Shown here: one piece after another, positions 7,931-16,464 of the stretch
Position numbering within the stretch: position 1 is the first letter of the stretch
How the letters are laid out: each line of letters opens with the position of its first letter
IMG/VR virus record: IMGVR_UViG_3300009169_000021
Coordinates: 1 to 64,000 of that record
DNA: 64,000 nt
DNA from: a virus
Direction: 5' to 3' (one strand)
Made by a program: the position numbers and the translations under genes
Notes under the pieces: model-generated
Databases searched by the model: none
What the model was told of the DNA's origin: nothing
Seen by the model: only the letters and a program-made list of their open reading frames with translations

Positions 7931-7943
7931 TTTACTAATATAA
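7931..7943 (+). promoter_or_regulatory. L-type promoter-like element before the homing endonuclease
   Basis: TTTACTAATATAA matches the L-type core. A short hairpin (AGAAAG, 7947-7952, with CTTTCT, 7959-7964) lies in the leader between this site and AGAGG at 7980-7984. The endonuclease may therefore be expressed late, separately from the preceding terminated unit. Confidence 0.5.
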
Positions 7944-7993
7944 TACAGAAAGCGTCAACTTTCTAAAAATTAAATGGTAAGAGGTAGTAGAAA

Positions 7994-9073
7994 ATGGAAG
8001 AAGCAAATAAAGTTATTTGTCAAATTTGTGGTAAAGATTATAATTCTTATAGAGGCTTTGGTTTGCATTTATTTAAATCCCATCCTAATATTTCAAAAAA
8101 AGATTACTATGATAATCATATCAAAAAAGATCCTATAGAAGGCATATGTAAAACATGTAATATTAATAGAACTAGATTTGTATCTATATTTAAAGGTTAT
8201 TTAGATGGATGTGATGATTATAAATGTATATTAATTAGAAGAACTAAAACATGCTTTGATTTATATGGGGTATATTATACAGGACAAATACCTGAAAAAA
8301 TTCATAAAACAGTAGAAACATGGGGGTTAAAATCTAAGGAGGATATACAAAATAGTTCTATTAAAATGTATAACTCAAAAATAAACAATATAGACGAAAA
8401 TGGATTAAATAGTTTTCAACGGCAACAAATAAATTGTATGAAAACTTGTTTAGAAAAATATGGGGTAGATAATGTAAGAAAAGCAGAAGAAATAAAAGAT
8501 ACAATAAAACAAGTGGTGTATGATAGATATGGAGAAGATAATTTTTTTAAGACGGGTATATTTCAGGAAATAAGCAGAGAGACCAAAGAAAAAAAACATG
8601 GTGATCCTACATTTAACAATAGACCTCAAGCAGCTTTAACATGCTTATCACGTTATGGTGTTCCAAGTCCAGGGATGATACATAATACACATTATTCTAA
8701 AATATCCCAAGAATTTTGTAAATTACTTTATGAAAATTTAGATATAGAATTTCAGAAATACTCATATTTTGCTGGAAACAAAGATGAAATCTGGATAAGA
8801 TATGTAGATAATAATCGTAATAATTATTATTTTTATGATTTTTGTTTATGGAATAAAAAAATAATTATAGAGTTTCAAGGAGATTACTGGCATAGAAATC
8901 CACAAACTTATGAATATAATTTAGAAAATCTTTCAATTTGGCTAAAAGATGATCATAAAAAAGAAGTTGCGGAAGAGAATGGATTTACAATTTTGTATGT
9001 TTGGGAAAGTGATTATAAAAATGACAAAGAAAAAATAATAAAAAATTGTTTAGATTTTATTTCCTCTAATTAA
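7994..9073 (+). CDS. Vsr-like (EDxHD-type) homing endonuclease with zinc finger
   Basis: A 359-residue protein. Residues 9-30 form a C2H2 finger (CQICG, then HLFKSH). Four repeats of the type CLEKYGVDN follow, as in DNA-binding linkers of phage homing endonucleases. The C-terminal domain has YDFCLWNKKIIIEFQGDYWH at about residues 279-298, the core of the Vsr-like PD-(D/E)XK fold used by the I-Bth0305I group, followed by DDHKKEVAEENGF and LYVWESDY. It is free-standing, not inside an intron that I can see. Its last 24 bases overlap the convergent minus-strand gene. Confidence 0.75.
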   Translation: MEEANKVICQICGKDYNSYRGFGLHLFKSHPNISKKDYYDNHIKKDPIEGICKTCNINRTRFVSIFKGYLDGCDDYKCILIRRTKTCFDLYGVYYTGQIPEKIHKTVETWGLKSKEDIQNSSIKMYNSKINNIDENGLNSFQRQQINCMKTCLEKYGVDNVRKAEEIKDTIKQVVYDRYGEDNFFKTGIFQEISRETKEKKHGDPTFNNRPQAALTCLSRYGVPSPGMIHNTHYSKISQEFCKLLYENLDIEFQKYSYFAGNKDEIWIRYVDNNRNNYYFYDFCLWNKKIIIEFQGDYWHRNPQTYEYNLENLSIWLKDDHKKEVAEENGFTILYVWESDYKNDKEKIIKNCLDFISSN

Positions 9074-9694
9074 AAAGGAAACAATGGAGCCACCGTTAGT
9101 TTGTAACATTCTTACAAGAAAATGCTGTAAAATAAACCAAAAATGTTTATCTGCAAAAATCTTTCCTTTAGGATTAGTTTTTATTGGTGGACGATTTGCA
9201 TAACATCTCCCAAATAATAAATTATGTTGTCTAAGTACAAATTCCTGCTCGAAAAAAAAGCCCATTTGTATACCATTTCTAATATTCTTTTCGGCTACTT
9301 GTTGAGAAGACATTCCTGGTTTTGAGAAGATGGGTTTTTTAAGAGAGCCAGTTCTCCATTTGAACGTCGAATTGATGCCTAATTCAATCGAGTGAATAAT
9401 TATCGTGATCGGATATTTATGTATTTTAATATTATCAGTTTTTTTATAACTTTTAGGATCTGTACGACAAATAAAATCAATTCTTACATCTCTACCCGAC
9501 TGTTCCCATTTTTTGGCGGATTGATTATAATTATAATTATTTCTTAAAGTTATTTTTGCATTAAGAACGTCTATATTAGATCTTTTAGCTTTATCATCAC
9601 CTGCTTTGGATTTATAATATTGATGACTCATTCTAATTATATCTTTAATTGTGAATCCCGATGATTTTGTTAATCTGTTTGATTGATCTGTCAT
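9050..9694 (-). CDS. Unknown minus-strand protein of the island
   Basis: A 214-residue basic protein (many Lys, Arg and Asn) with no family that I recognise. Its ATG lies directly after the stop of the T5orf172-domain gene, so the two form an operon. It ends 24 bases inside the 3' end of the convergent homing endonuclease gene. Being on the opposite strand inside a + strand late block, it may belong to a transferred module. A nucleic-acid-binding role would fit the charge, but nothing shows it. Confidence 0.6.
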   Translation of the reverse strand: MTDQSNRLTKSSGFTIKDIIRMSHQYYKSKAGDDKAKRSNIDVLNAKITLRNNYNYNQSAKKWEQSGRDVRIDFICRTDPKSYKKTDNIKIHKYPITIIIHSIELGINSTFKWRTGSLKKPIFSKPGMSSQQVAEKNIRNGIQMGFFFEQEFVLRQHNLLFGRCYANRPPIKTNPKGKIFADKHFWFILQHFLVRMLQTNGGSIVSFLIRGNKI

Positions 9695-9994
9695 CTACTT
9701 ACCTATATTTCCTTTAACTTTATTTACAAGAGTATAAAAATACATATAATCTATACATCCCTCAAACCATTCAGTGGAACATTGTGTAATACATTTTCTA
9801 AAATTATTTTTAAGTAATTCCCAATGAACTAGTTTTTCATATCTTTTTTCCGGTACTTCTATATGAGCGATATATTCAACATCAAGAGAATGTGTTTGAT
9901 ATTGTTTCGCTCTTGCTCTAGGATGAGTAGTGAATCCTATTTTGAATTTAGAATTATCTCTTGCTTTCACAAGATAAACATAGTTCATTTCCAC
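9695..9994 (-). CDS. T5orf172 (GIY-YIG superfamily) domain protein
   Basis: The 99-residue protein is almost all one domain: YVYLVKARDNSKFKIGFTTH at residues 5-24, then RAKQYQT, a central EKLVHWELL helix, and TEWFEG near residue 80. This order is characteristic of the T5orf172/MUG113 branch of GIY-YIG-like nucleases. Members are found as small phage proteins and as nuclease modules; the activity of short forms like this is little known. Expression probably starts from the divergent promoter region to its right. Confidence 0.75.
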   Translation of the reverse strand: MEMNYVYLVKARDNSKFKIGFTTHPRARAKQYQTHSLDVEYIAHIEVPEKRYEKLVHWELLKNNFRKCITQCSTEWFEGCIDYMYFYTLVNKVKGNIGK

Positions 9995-9995
9995 C

Positions 9996-10033
9996 TTGTA
10001 CTAATTATAAAAATAATTTTAAATTATTAGTAC
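9996..10033. promoter_or_regulatory. Divergent L-type sites in an inverted repeat
   Basis: GTACTAAT (9998-10005) and ATTAGTAC (10026-10033) are inverted copies of the left part of the L-type core. The + strand copy faces the phosphoesterase gene and the minus copy faces the T5orf172 gene. The arrangement suggests two back-to-back late promoters sharing one dyad. The spacer consists only of A and T. Confidence 0.45.
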
Positions 10034-10046
10034 AGGAAATATTATA

Positions 10047-11609
10047 ATGTCTACTATGCAAAAACTTTTAGTTGGTACAAAAAAAGAAATATTAGAAGAT
10101 ATTCAAATTCTACATAATGAATTTTATAAAAAGAATAAAAAAGAAATCACTCGTGGTTATTATAGAAATAATGGTAAATATAATGAATCTTTGATAGATA
10201 AATATTATGGATCATTTACTCTAGCTAAAAAAGAATTAAAAATAGAAAAAGAACATAATCTCACTAGAGAAGATATAGATATTAAACGTATAAATAAAGA
10301 TAAGAATAAAAAATATTTTATATCTTCTATAATACCTAATGCAAAAATAAATTTATGTTTTTGGGAATCAATACTTAAATACTGTGAAGTTAATAAAGCA
10401 GAACCATTATTATTTGTAATGAGAGGCGTTAATACTGATGATAGTTTTTCTTCTGATGTAATAGATAAATATTCAAAATATTTTGTAACAGAGTATTTTT
10501 TTAATAGTAATCTTATTGCAAAAGATTTTATGTTAAGTCCTCAACAAATATTACCTCTATCAGGTTTACAAAGATACGGAGGTAAAAAACAATCTCTTAT
10601 TATAGCTCATTCAAAACAAATGTTAAATACTATACCAAAACAACATAATGAAACTCCTCATATAGTTTTAAGTACTGGAACAATATGTACACCTAATTAT
10701 TCAAACACAAGACAGGGACAAATAGCTAAAGAGGATAATTGTTTAGCGGGTTGGATTATAGAAGTTAAAGATAATATCGTTTTTCATCAACGATCGGTTA
10801 GATTTGATGGGAAAGGATTTCAAGATTTAAATAAATATTATACAAAAGATACAGTTATATCTCTATCAGTAAATTCACTTATATGTGAACCTCATATAGG
10901 AGTAGAATCACAAAAAGCTATGAATTTATTTAAAGAGGTTACTACTCTATGTAAACCAAAAAATATATTTATACATGATAGCTTTGATGCATTATCAGTA
11001 AATCCACATACAAGAAATAAAAATGGTTTAAAAACCCAAGTAGCTTTACATCAAGAATCATTAGAAAAAGAATTAAATTATTTAGGTAGTTTCTTAGAAC
11101 AATGGCAAAAAGAATTTCCTAATATAAAATTCTATCATATACATTCAAATCATAATTATTTTGTAAATAGATACTTGGAAGAAGGGGAATTTGTAAAAGA
11201 TGTAGCAAATATGAAAATAGGAGCAGAATTATTTCTGTATCTGGTTAATAATAAAAATCCAATTGAAGAGTATCTTAAAAAACATTTCAATATAAATAAT
11301 CATATTTTTCTTAGAAAAGGACAATCTTTTATTATAAATGGTTGTGAAATGAATACTCATGGACATGCTGGAAGTAATGGAAGTAAGGGTTCTTTTAGAG
11401 GAATAGAAATAGCCTATAATAAAGCTATTATAGGTCATAGTCACTCTTATAATATTTGGAGAGATGTTCTACAGATACCTTGTCTTTGTGAATTACAACA
11501 ATTATATAATAGTGATGGAGCTTCATCTTGGTTACATGGTAATGGTATACTATTTGAAAATGGTATGAAACAAGCTATAATATACATTAACAATGAATGG
11601 AAATTATGA
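10047..11609 (+). CDS. Calcineurin-like metallophosphoesterase (T5 A1-like)
   Basis: A 520-residue protein. The metal-binding motifs of calcineurin-like phosphoesterases appear in order: HDSFD at 310-314, SNHNYF at 367-372 (usual GNHD/E position), HGHAG at 438-442 and GHSHS at 463-467. The N-terminal 100 residues are a basic helical region resembling an HTH or linker. Long phage proteins with this C-terminal domain include relatives of the T5 pre-early A1 protein; I infer that relation from length and motif order and am not certain of it. A nuclease or nucleotide phosphatase activity is possible. It leads a run with three small genes that are coupled by overlaps. Confidence 0.6.
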   Translation: MSTMQKLLVGTKKEILEDIQILHNEFYKKNKKEITRGYYRNNGKYNESLIDKYYGSFTLAKKELKIEKEHNLTREDIDIKRINKDKNKKYFISSIIPNAKINLCFWESILKYCEVNKAEPLLFVMRGVNTDDSFSSDVIDKYSKYFVTEYFFNSNLIAKDFMLSPQQILPLSGLQRYGGKKQSLIIAHSKQMLNTIPKQHNETPHIVLSTGTICTPNYSNTRQGQIAKEDNCLAGWIIEVKDNIVFHQRSVRFDGKGFQDLNKYYTKDTVISLSVNSLICEPHIGVESQKAMNLFKEVTTLCKPKNIFIHDSFDALSVNPHTRNKNGLKTQVALHQESLEKELNYLGSFLEQWQKEFPNIKFYHIHSNHNYFVNRYLEEGEFVKDVANMKIGAELFLYLVNNKNPIEEYLKKHFNINNHIFLRKGQSFIINGCEMNTHGHAGSNGSKGSFRGIEIAYNKAIIGHSHSYNIWRDVLQIPCLCELQQLYNSDGASSWLHGNGILFENGMKQAIIYINNEWKL

Positions 11610-11929
11610 GTGAGAAAATATTATATGAAATAACATTAGATTATGAAGATGGTTGTTATTTGTTTGGACCATCTATCTGTCCTTATTCTAATTCTCATAT
11701 ATATGTAGGAAGTAAGTTATGTACAAAATGTGAACATTTTGAATATAAAACAATTATAGATAATGTTAATTTTGTAATATGTAATTATGAAGATATAGTT
11801 AAAATAACTAATGATAATAGTCCATTATCTATAATAGATTCTTATGGAATAGATATAATAAATAAGGATTCTTTACGTTATAAATTAGCAATAATTATAA
11901 AGAATATTAGAAATGAATGGAGACTATAA
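11606..11929 (+). CDS. Small cysteine-containing protein
   Basis: I chose ATG 11606, which overlaps the previous stop as ATGA; an in-frame ATG at 11597 would add three residues. The product, about 107 residues, has a CPYSNS segment and KLCTKCEHF near residues 36-44, a possible partial zinc site. No family was recognised. The overlap indicates translation coupled to the phosphoesterase gene. Confidence 0.55.
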   Translation: MSEKILYEITLDYEDGCYLFGPSICPYSNSHIYVGSKLCTKCEHFEYKTIIDNVNFVICNYEDIVKITNDNSPLSIIDSYGIDIINKDSLRYKLAIIIKNIRNEWRL

Positions 11930-12188
11930 AAAAATTATGATAAGAACTGTAAAACAAAAAGCATTAACTTATAAAGAAGCTGATAAATTAGCTTATAATT
12001 GTAAATGGAAATTAGTAAAATGTAAAACTAATAATTGTTGGTGTAGTGCTATTAAACCTATTGAAAAAATAACTTTTTCTTATAGATCAACTATTGAAGA
12101 ATATTATATAGTAAATTTTGGTTGTATTACCACTAAACTTGCAAAAGAAATGGTTAAATTACATAATAAATTCTTATTGGAAAAATAA
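11913..12188 (+). CDS. Small protein, unknown
   Basis: The frame encodes up to 91 residues from ATG 11913; ATG 11937 (MIRTVKQKAL) is an equally reasonable start that would avoid the overlap with the previous gene. It contains a CKTNNCWC cluster that may be metal-binding. The stop overlaps the ATG of the next gene (TAATG). Function unknown. Confidence 0.5.
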   Translation: MNGDYKKIMIRTVKQKALTYKEADKLAYNCKWKLVKCKTNNCWCSAIKPIEKITFSYRSTIEEYYIVNFGCITTKLAKEMVKLHNKFLLEK

Positions 12189-12463
12189 TGGCAAAAATAG
12201 ATATTACTAATACAACTAAAAAATACCCTACAGTTGGAGAAATGTTGGAATATATTAAATCTAATAATATCCCTATGGATGCTATAGTCACATGTGAACA
12301 ATTAAAAGATTATTATTTAGAAGATAAAGAGGATTATAAAAGTTGGGATTATTATGAAACTTCTGGAGATTATCCCTCTGATGTAAATAAATTACTCCCC
12401 GCTCATAATGGATTTGGTTCTGCATTCTTTAAGAAAGCTTTTGTAATTTGGATGCATTTCTAA
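12188..12463 (+). CDS. Small acidic protein, unknown
   Basis: A 91-residue protein with an N-terminal helix (VGEMLEYIKSNNIP) and a Tyr/Asp-rich middle. It starts within the stop of the previous gene (TAATG). No motif is recognised. It ends the small-gene run before the late promoter of the portal gene. Confidence 0.55.
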   Translation: MAKIDITNTTKKYPTVGEMLEYIKSNNIPMDAIVTCEQLKDYYLEDKEDYKSWDYYETSGDYPSDVNKLLPAHNGFGSAFFKKAFVIWMHF

Positions 12464-12475
12464 TTATAGATAACT

Positions 12476-12495
12476 ATTTTTTTACTAATATAAAA
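12476..12495 (+). promoter_or_regulatory. L-type promoter-like element before the portal gene
   Basis: TTTTACTAATATAAAAAT ends 25-30 bases before the portal ATG. This is one of the best copies of the L-type core and directly links it to a virion gene. Confidence 0.65.
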
Positions 12496-12518
12496 ATATA
12501 TTCTCATGGTGAAAATAA

Positions 12519-14570
12519 ATGGCAAGTAAAATAGATAAGAACTTTTCGGCAGATAAAAATGTTTTAAGTAGGCTTCGTGGTTATTTTAAAATGGGCGTTA
12601 AACCTAATGCTACAAATAAAGTAGATAAAATTCAATTATATAGAACTGTAAGAGGTGATGCTGATAGCAAAGGTAATTATCAAAAAAAATTAGTTCTTGA
12701 TAAATTTCCTGATTCGGTACAGACTTTATATGAGTACTGGGTTAATTCATGTCATGACGATATATCTTCATGGAAGTCAATATTATCCGTTTATGATGAC
12801 ATGGATATACTTTCATATAATTGTGCAAAAATATCTAAAGCTATGGAGATTGTTACGGATGAAACTTTACAAGCCGATTCTAATAATCAGACAATATTTG
12901 TTGAGGGTAAGGTAAAGATAAAAAAATATATAGAGAAATTTTTTCTTGATATAGGCTTATATGATCATTTAAGACCAACTGTAAAGGATATAGTTAAGTA
13001 TGGTAATGCTGTATGGGTATTAGGGTTTGATTCTAAGGGAGTTAATGAGATAGTACAGGTTGATCCTAGAATGTTAAAAGAGAGAATGGAATTTTCTCCT
13101 TTTGAGTTAAATGCTAAAATAAATAATAATGATAGTTTTTTAAATAATTATAAAACAGCAGTTAATCGTGTAGATGATTTAATTGCTATGATATTAAATA
13201 AGGAGAATTCTGTATCGTATTTTAAAACATATCTTATTGGATATCAAGTAGAGGAAGCAGTATTACCACCTTGGAAGTGTATACATTTTAGAAATATAAC
13301 AAACGATGCACCTTTTAAACCTTATGGAGTACCATTATATATTCATGCTATGGCTCCTTATAGACAATATGATGCTGCTATGTCTTTACAAATAACTGCT
13401 AGAGGATTAGCCTTTCCAAAACAAGTTTATAAAATAGATTTACCTAATATTATATCTTCTACAGAAAAATTTGCTAAAGCTACTGAATTTATGAATGAAC
13501 TTATGAATAGTGGATTTGGCTCAAGTAAAAAAGAATTACCCGGACTTGGTGATGTGATTATTACTATTAAAGATTTGTACGAATATGAAGTACAAACTAT
13601 GGATATAAATTTAGGTAGAACAGATGATTTAGAATTACTTTTAGATGAAATAATAGATGCGACCTTACTTCCAAGAAAACTTATAGATAGTAAAGATTCT
13701 GGATTTGGTGATAGTGCTACTTCATATGTAGAACAATTTAAACCTTTTGCAAGATTGATATATAGATTCCAATCAATTCTTATGTCTCAATTAACAGAAC
13801 TTATAAAGATACATTTACTACATACAGGAGATTTTACATTAGATGAAATAGAATTTAATTTAAATATGCCATATCCAGAATCACAAACAAATGTAGATCT
13901 TATAAATTCTCAAAGTGCTTTACTTGATTTAGCTAATAATATAATAGGAGCTATAGAAGACAAAATTACAGGTGGAGAAAAATTACCCCCAGAATTAGTA
14001 AAAAGTATATATAATAGATTTTTACCTTATGATAGTACTACAGTTGATTTTTGGGTAGATGATGCACTTAAAGCAAAAGATGCTGAAGATACTACTCCTA
14101 CTGCTGATAGTAGAGAATCTGATGTATATGCCGATGAAGATTTTAATTTTGAAGATCAAGAATCAGAAGAAGATATTATAGAAGAGGAACCAGTTGCAAA
14201 TGATAATAATTTAAATATCAATGTTACATCTACACCACCATCAACTACCCCAATAACAGAAGCTGTAAGAATACAAAGAAAGTGGAAAATGGTTGAAAAA
14301 GAAGTGGGTAAAAAGAAATTAAAAGAAATGGTAGATGATATTATCTTTGAAGAACAAAATAAAGTTCTTCGAGAAGGTTCATTAAATAAAAGACATTATT
14401 ACTCTAGTAAAAATAAAACAAATGATTTTGATATATTAAAATTTGAAAAACTATGTCAAAAGAAAACAAATAAATTGGTAGAAAAAGAAATGAAAGATGC
14501 TGATAGATCTAATATTTATGAAGAATATAGATTTCCAGTAGAAGAAAAAAAAGATGACTTTATTGAATAA
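12519..14570 (+). CDS. Portal vertex protein (T4 gp20-like)
   Basis: The 683-residue protein forms the dodecameric portal through which DNA enters the head and to which the tail joins. The order of segments is typical of large myovirus portals: a helical start, WKSILSVYDDMD, MEIVTDETL, a region of VQVDPRML and PPWKCIHFRN, YGVPLYIHAMAPYRQYDAAM, a long LLLDEIIDATLLPRKLI, then DSGFGDSATSYVEQFKPFAR. The last 150 residues are acidic and charged and extend beyond the conserved core. It is preceded by an L-type promoter. No head protease, terminase or major capsid gene lies next to it in this window. Confidence 0.85.
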   Translation: MASKIDKNFSADKNVLSRLRGYFKMGVKPNATNKVDKIQLYRTVRGDADSKGNYQKKLVLDKFPDSVQTLYEYWVNSCHDDISSWKSILSVYDDMDILSYNCAKISKAMEIVTDETLQADSNNQTIFVEGKVKIKKYIEKFFLDIGLYDHLRPTVKDIVKYGNAVWVLGFDSKGVNEIVQVDPRMLKERMEFSPFELNAKINNNDSFLNNYKTAVNRVDDLIAMILNKENSVSYFKTYLIGYQVEEAVLPPWKCIHFRNITNDAPFKPYGVPLYIHAMAPYRQYDAAMSLQITARGLAFPKQVYKIDLPNIISSTEKFAKATEFMNELMNSGFGSSKKELPGLGDVIITIKDLYEYEVQTMDINLGRTDDLELLLDEIIDATLLPRKLIDSKDSGFGDSATSYVEQFKPFARLIYRFQSILMSQLTELIKIHLLHTGDFTLDEIEFNLNMPYPESQTNVDLINSQSALLDLANNIIGAIEDKITGGEKLPPELVKSIYNRFLPYDSTTVDFWVDDALKAKDAEDTTPTADSRESDVYADEDFNFEDQESEEDIIEEEPVANDNNLNINVTSTPPSTTPITEAVRIQRKWKMVEKEVGKKKLKEMVDDIIFEEQNKVLREGSLNKRHYYSSKNKTNDFDILKFEKLCQKKTNKLVEKEMKDADRSNIYEEYRFPVEEKKDDFIE

Positions 14571-14573
14571 AAA

Positions 14574-14610
14574 ATTAAACTTTTTAATATTTTTAATTAT
14601 ATTATATATA
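14574..14610 (+). promoter_or_regulatory. E-type promoter-like element
   Basis: TTAAACTTTTTAATA is followed by TTTTTAATTATATTATATATA. It matches the E-type layout and lies just downstream of the portal stop, 11 bases before the next ATG, so a new early or middle unit probably begins here. Confidence 0.55.
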
Positions 14611-14620
14611 GAGGATTAAG

Positions 14621-14755
14621 ATGGAACAATTATATGAAGTAAATGGACAGCAAGTAACTAAAGAACAATTAGAAGAAATGAAAAAGGATTCTAATATAAG
14701 ATTAGTTGAAACTGAACCCGGAAAATTTAAAATACTCGAAAAAATGTATGGATAA
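14621..14755 (+). CDS. Small 44-residue protein
   Basis: The ATG at 14621 follows GAGG and a strong E-type promoter; the frame runs to TAA 14753-14755. The product is acidic and Gln/Glu-rich (VTKEQLEEMKKD at residues 12-23), probably one helix. Its stop overlaps the start of the next gene, which supports real translation. Function unknown. Confidence 0.55.
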   Translation: MEQLYEVNGQQVTKEQLEEMKKDSNIRLVETEPGKFKILEKMYG

Positions 14756-15140
14756 AGATTACAATAATATAATAAAAGAATTTCCTAATATATTTCAATT
14801 AGATAAATCAAAAAATCATTCTATAAATATCTATGGTATAGAATGTGATTCGGGATGGTATGATTTAATTTATAATTGTACTAAACAAATATCAGATTAT
14901 TGTTATAAGAATACTATAGATAATATTTATGTTTTACAAATTAAAGAAAAATTAGGTGGTTTAAGATATTATCTTTCTTGTAGTAATGAACTGATAGAAC
15001 AAATTATCTATAATACTGAAAATCTCTCCATAACAACATGTGAATTATGTGGGAATAAAGGAAAAATTTGTAAATTAAATGGATTTTTATTAAAGTGTCT
15101 TTGTAAAAAATGTAAAAACAATAGGAAGTATAGGGAGTAA
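14748..15140 (+). CDS. Phage protein with KEKLGGLRYY motif and C-terminal zinc ribbon
   Basis: I chose ATG 14748 (MDKDYNN), which overlaps the previous stop; a TTG at 14706 would extend the frame but lies inside the preceding gene. The protein has GIECDSGWYDLI, then QIKEKLGGLRYYL, then CELCGNKG and CLCKKC at its end. This order, a Gly-Trp motif, a KEKxGGLR segment and a four-cysteine ribbon, occurs in a widespread family of uncharacterised phage proteins. Zinc binding is likely; the role is unknown. Confidence 0.65.
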   Translation: MDKDYNNIIKEFPNIFQLDKSKNHSINIYGIECDSGWYDLIYNCTKQISDYCYKNTIDNIYVLQIKEKLGGLRYYLSCSNELIEQIIYNTENLSITTCELCGNKGKICKLNGFLLKCLCKKCKNNRKYRE

Positions 15141-15143
15141 TGA

Positions 15144-15503
15144 ATGGCTATTTTATCAGATGAGGAAAAATCAGCATTAAATAAAATTTGTTCAGTAAGT
15201 CTTAAAGATGCATCTACTATTAAGGATATATTTTTTTCTATATTATCATGTATTACACTTGATTCATATCAGAGTAATGAAAGTGAAATTATAATTCCTT
15301 ATATAGCAAAACTAAAATTTAACTATGTAGAAACTTCTACGGAACAAGGATTTGAATCAAAAGTTCTTATAGAAGCAGAACCATTACCATCTCTGATTAA
15401 AGAGTTTGTCTCTATTAGAAATGGAGAAGAACCACCCTCAAAGAAATATTTTAGAAAACAAAATTCATTACAAATAGAAAAATTTTTAAAGATGGAAATG
15501 TAA
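15144..15503 (+). CDS. Unknown protein
   Basis: A 119-residue protein with a helical N-terminus (LSDEEKSALNKI) and a beta-rich middle (IIIPYIAKLKFNYVET). It starts four bases after the zinc-ribbon gene and continues in the same unit. No family was recognised. The gap to the next gene is four bases. Confidence 0.6.
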   Translation: MAILSDEEKSALNKICSVSLKDASTIKDIFFSILSCITLDSYQSNESEIIIPYIAKLKFNYVETSTEQGFESKVLIEAEPLPSLIKEFVSIRNGEEPPSKKYFRKQNSLQIEKFLKMEM

Positions 15504-15507
15504 TTTT

Positions 15508-15885
15508 ATGAATAGTTGGATATGCTGTTATCAAGGACAGAACAATAATATTTATTTTTTAACAGATAAATCTCCTGAAAGAGATTTTATGAAATATTAT
15601 AAATTCATGGAATATATTAATGCTGAATTTCAAATAAAAGACTTTTTTGTATTCAAAGAAAATATAGATAAATTTAAAGTTGTACTATTATATTCAGATA
15701 ATACATGGGAAGTTATACCAGATGAAATTCAAGATGCTTCTTTTGAAGAGCTATACGCAATAAATGGTGAAAATATAGAAGAAAAAAAATCAGCTTTTCA
15801 ACAACAAGTTGACAATTCAAAAGTAAGACTTAATCAAATATTTGACTTTAGAAAAAAAGAAATTAAAGGACAATACAAAAAGTGA
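15508..15885 (+). CDS. Unknown protein
   Basis: A 125-residue protein with aromatic-rich beta segments in the first 75 residues and a Lys/Gln-rich helical tail ending QYKK. No domain is recognised. The stop overlaps the GTG start of the next gene by four bases (GTGA), indicating coupling. Confidence 0.6.
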   Translation: MNSWICCYQGQNNNIYFLTDKSPERDFMKYYKFMEYINAEFQIKDFFVFKENIDKFKVVLLYSDNTWEVIPDEIQDASFEELYAINGENIEEKKSAFQQQVDNSKVRLNQIFDFRKKEIKGQYKK

Positions 15886-16157
15886 AAGAGAATTGGATTA
15901 AAATAACTGGTTTTACTCATACATCTTTTTCGTATAAAGATTCTCTTATGGCAGATCATAACTATTACAAAAAACTATATATTCCATTAGAATCAATTAT
16001 ATCTATAGAAGATTTAACACCTAAAATCTATAATGAGAGAGAGCTTTCTACAAGAGATAAATTTTTAATGAAAGAAGCTAAAACAGTTGTTCTAACAACG
16101 ACTAAAACATATTATGTAATGGAAGATAAGGATAATATTATAAATCAAAATTTTTAG
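15882..16157 (+). CDS. Unknown small protein, GTG start
   Basis: A 91-residue protein that starts with GTG inside the last codon and stop of the previous gene. It is beta-rich with several Thr pairs (VVLTTTKTYYV near the C-terminus). The region IPLESIISIEDL looks like the strand-turn of phage proteins that read or bind small ligands, but this is only an impression. Function unknown. Confidence 0.55.
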   Translation: MKENWIKITGFTHTSFSYKDSLMADHNYYKKLYIPLESIISIEDLTPKIYNERELSTRDKFLMKEAKTVVLTTTKTYYVMEDKDNIINQNF

Positions 16158-16176
16158 AAATACATAGGGGTAGTTC

Positions 16177-16422
16177 ATGATTGATAAAATTGATGTATCA
16201 GAAAAAGATGAAAATGTTTTTCAGTTTAATGATTTTGAATTTGTATTACATGGAGATGAAGCTTATATTCTAAGTGAAGATGGTCATTTTGTAATAGAAG
16301 GACTTCAAAGTTTTAAACTTGTTGATGATACTCATTATCTTATAGTAGATGAAGATGATAAAATGCTTATATCAGAAGAAGATTTTGAAAAAATAAAACA
16401 AATATATTTAACTTTTTTATAA
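16177..16422 (+). CDS. Unknown small acidic protein
   Basis: An 81-residue acidic protein made of short beta hairpins (FEFVLHGDEAYILSEDGHF at residues 18-36). No family recognised. Its last 14 bases overlap the upstream box of the next E-type promoter. The ribosome binding site is weak (AGGGG at 16166-16170). Confidence 0.55.
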   Translation: MIDKIDVSEKDENVFQFNDFEFVLHGDEAYILSEDGHFVIEGLQSFKLVDDTHYLIVDEDDKMLISEEDFEKIKQIYLTFL

Positions 16423-16443
16423 TTTTTAATTATATTATAAATA
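16409..16443 (+). promoter_or_regulatory. E-type promoter-like element
   Basis: TTAACTTTTTTATAA is followed by TTTTTAATTATATTATAAATA. The core is identical to those at 24033, 39688 and 40069. It overlaps the end of the preceding gene and is followed by AAGGAG and the GTG start at 16465. Confidence 0.55.
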
Positions 16444-16464
16444 AGAATATAAGGAGAAATAATT

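Noticed and set aside
10047-11609. Long phosphoesterase considered as a second SbcD-like repair nuclease
   Set aside because: Motif order is similar, but length, N-terminal extension and the lack of the GDCFD and GNHD spacing of SbcD argue for a different family.
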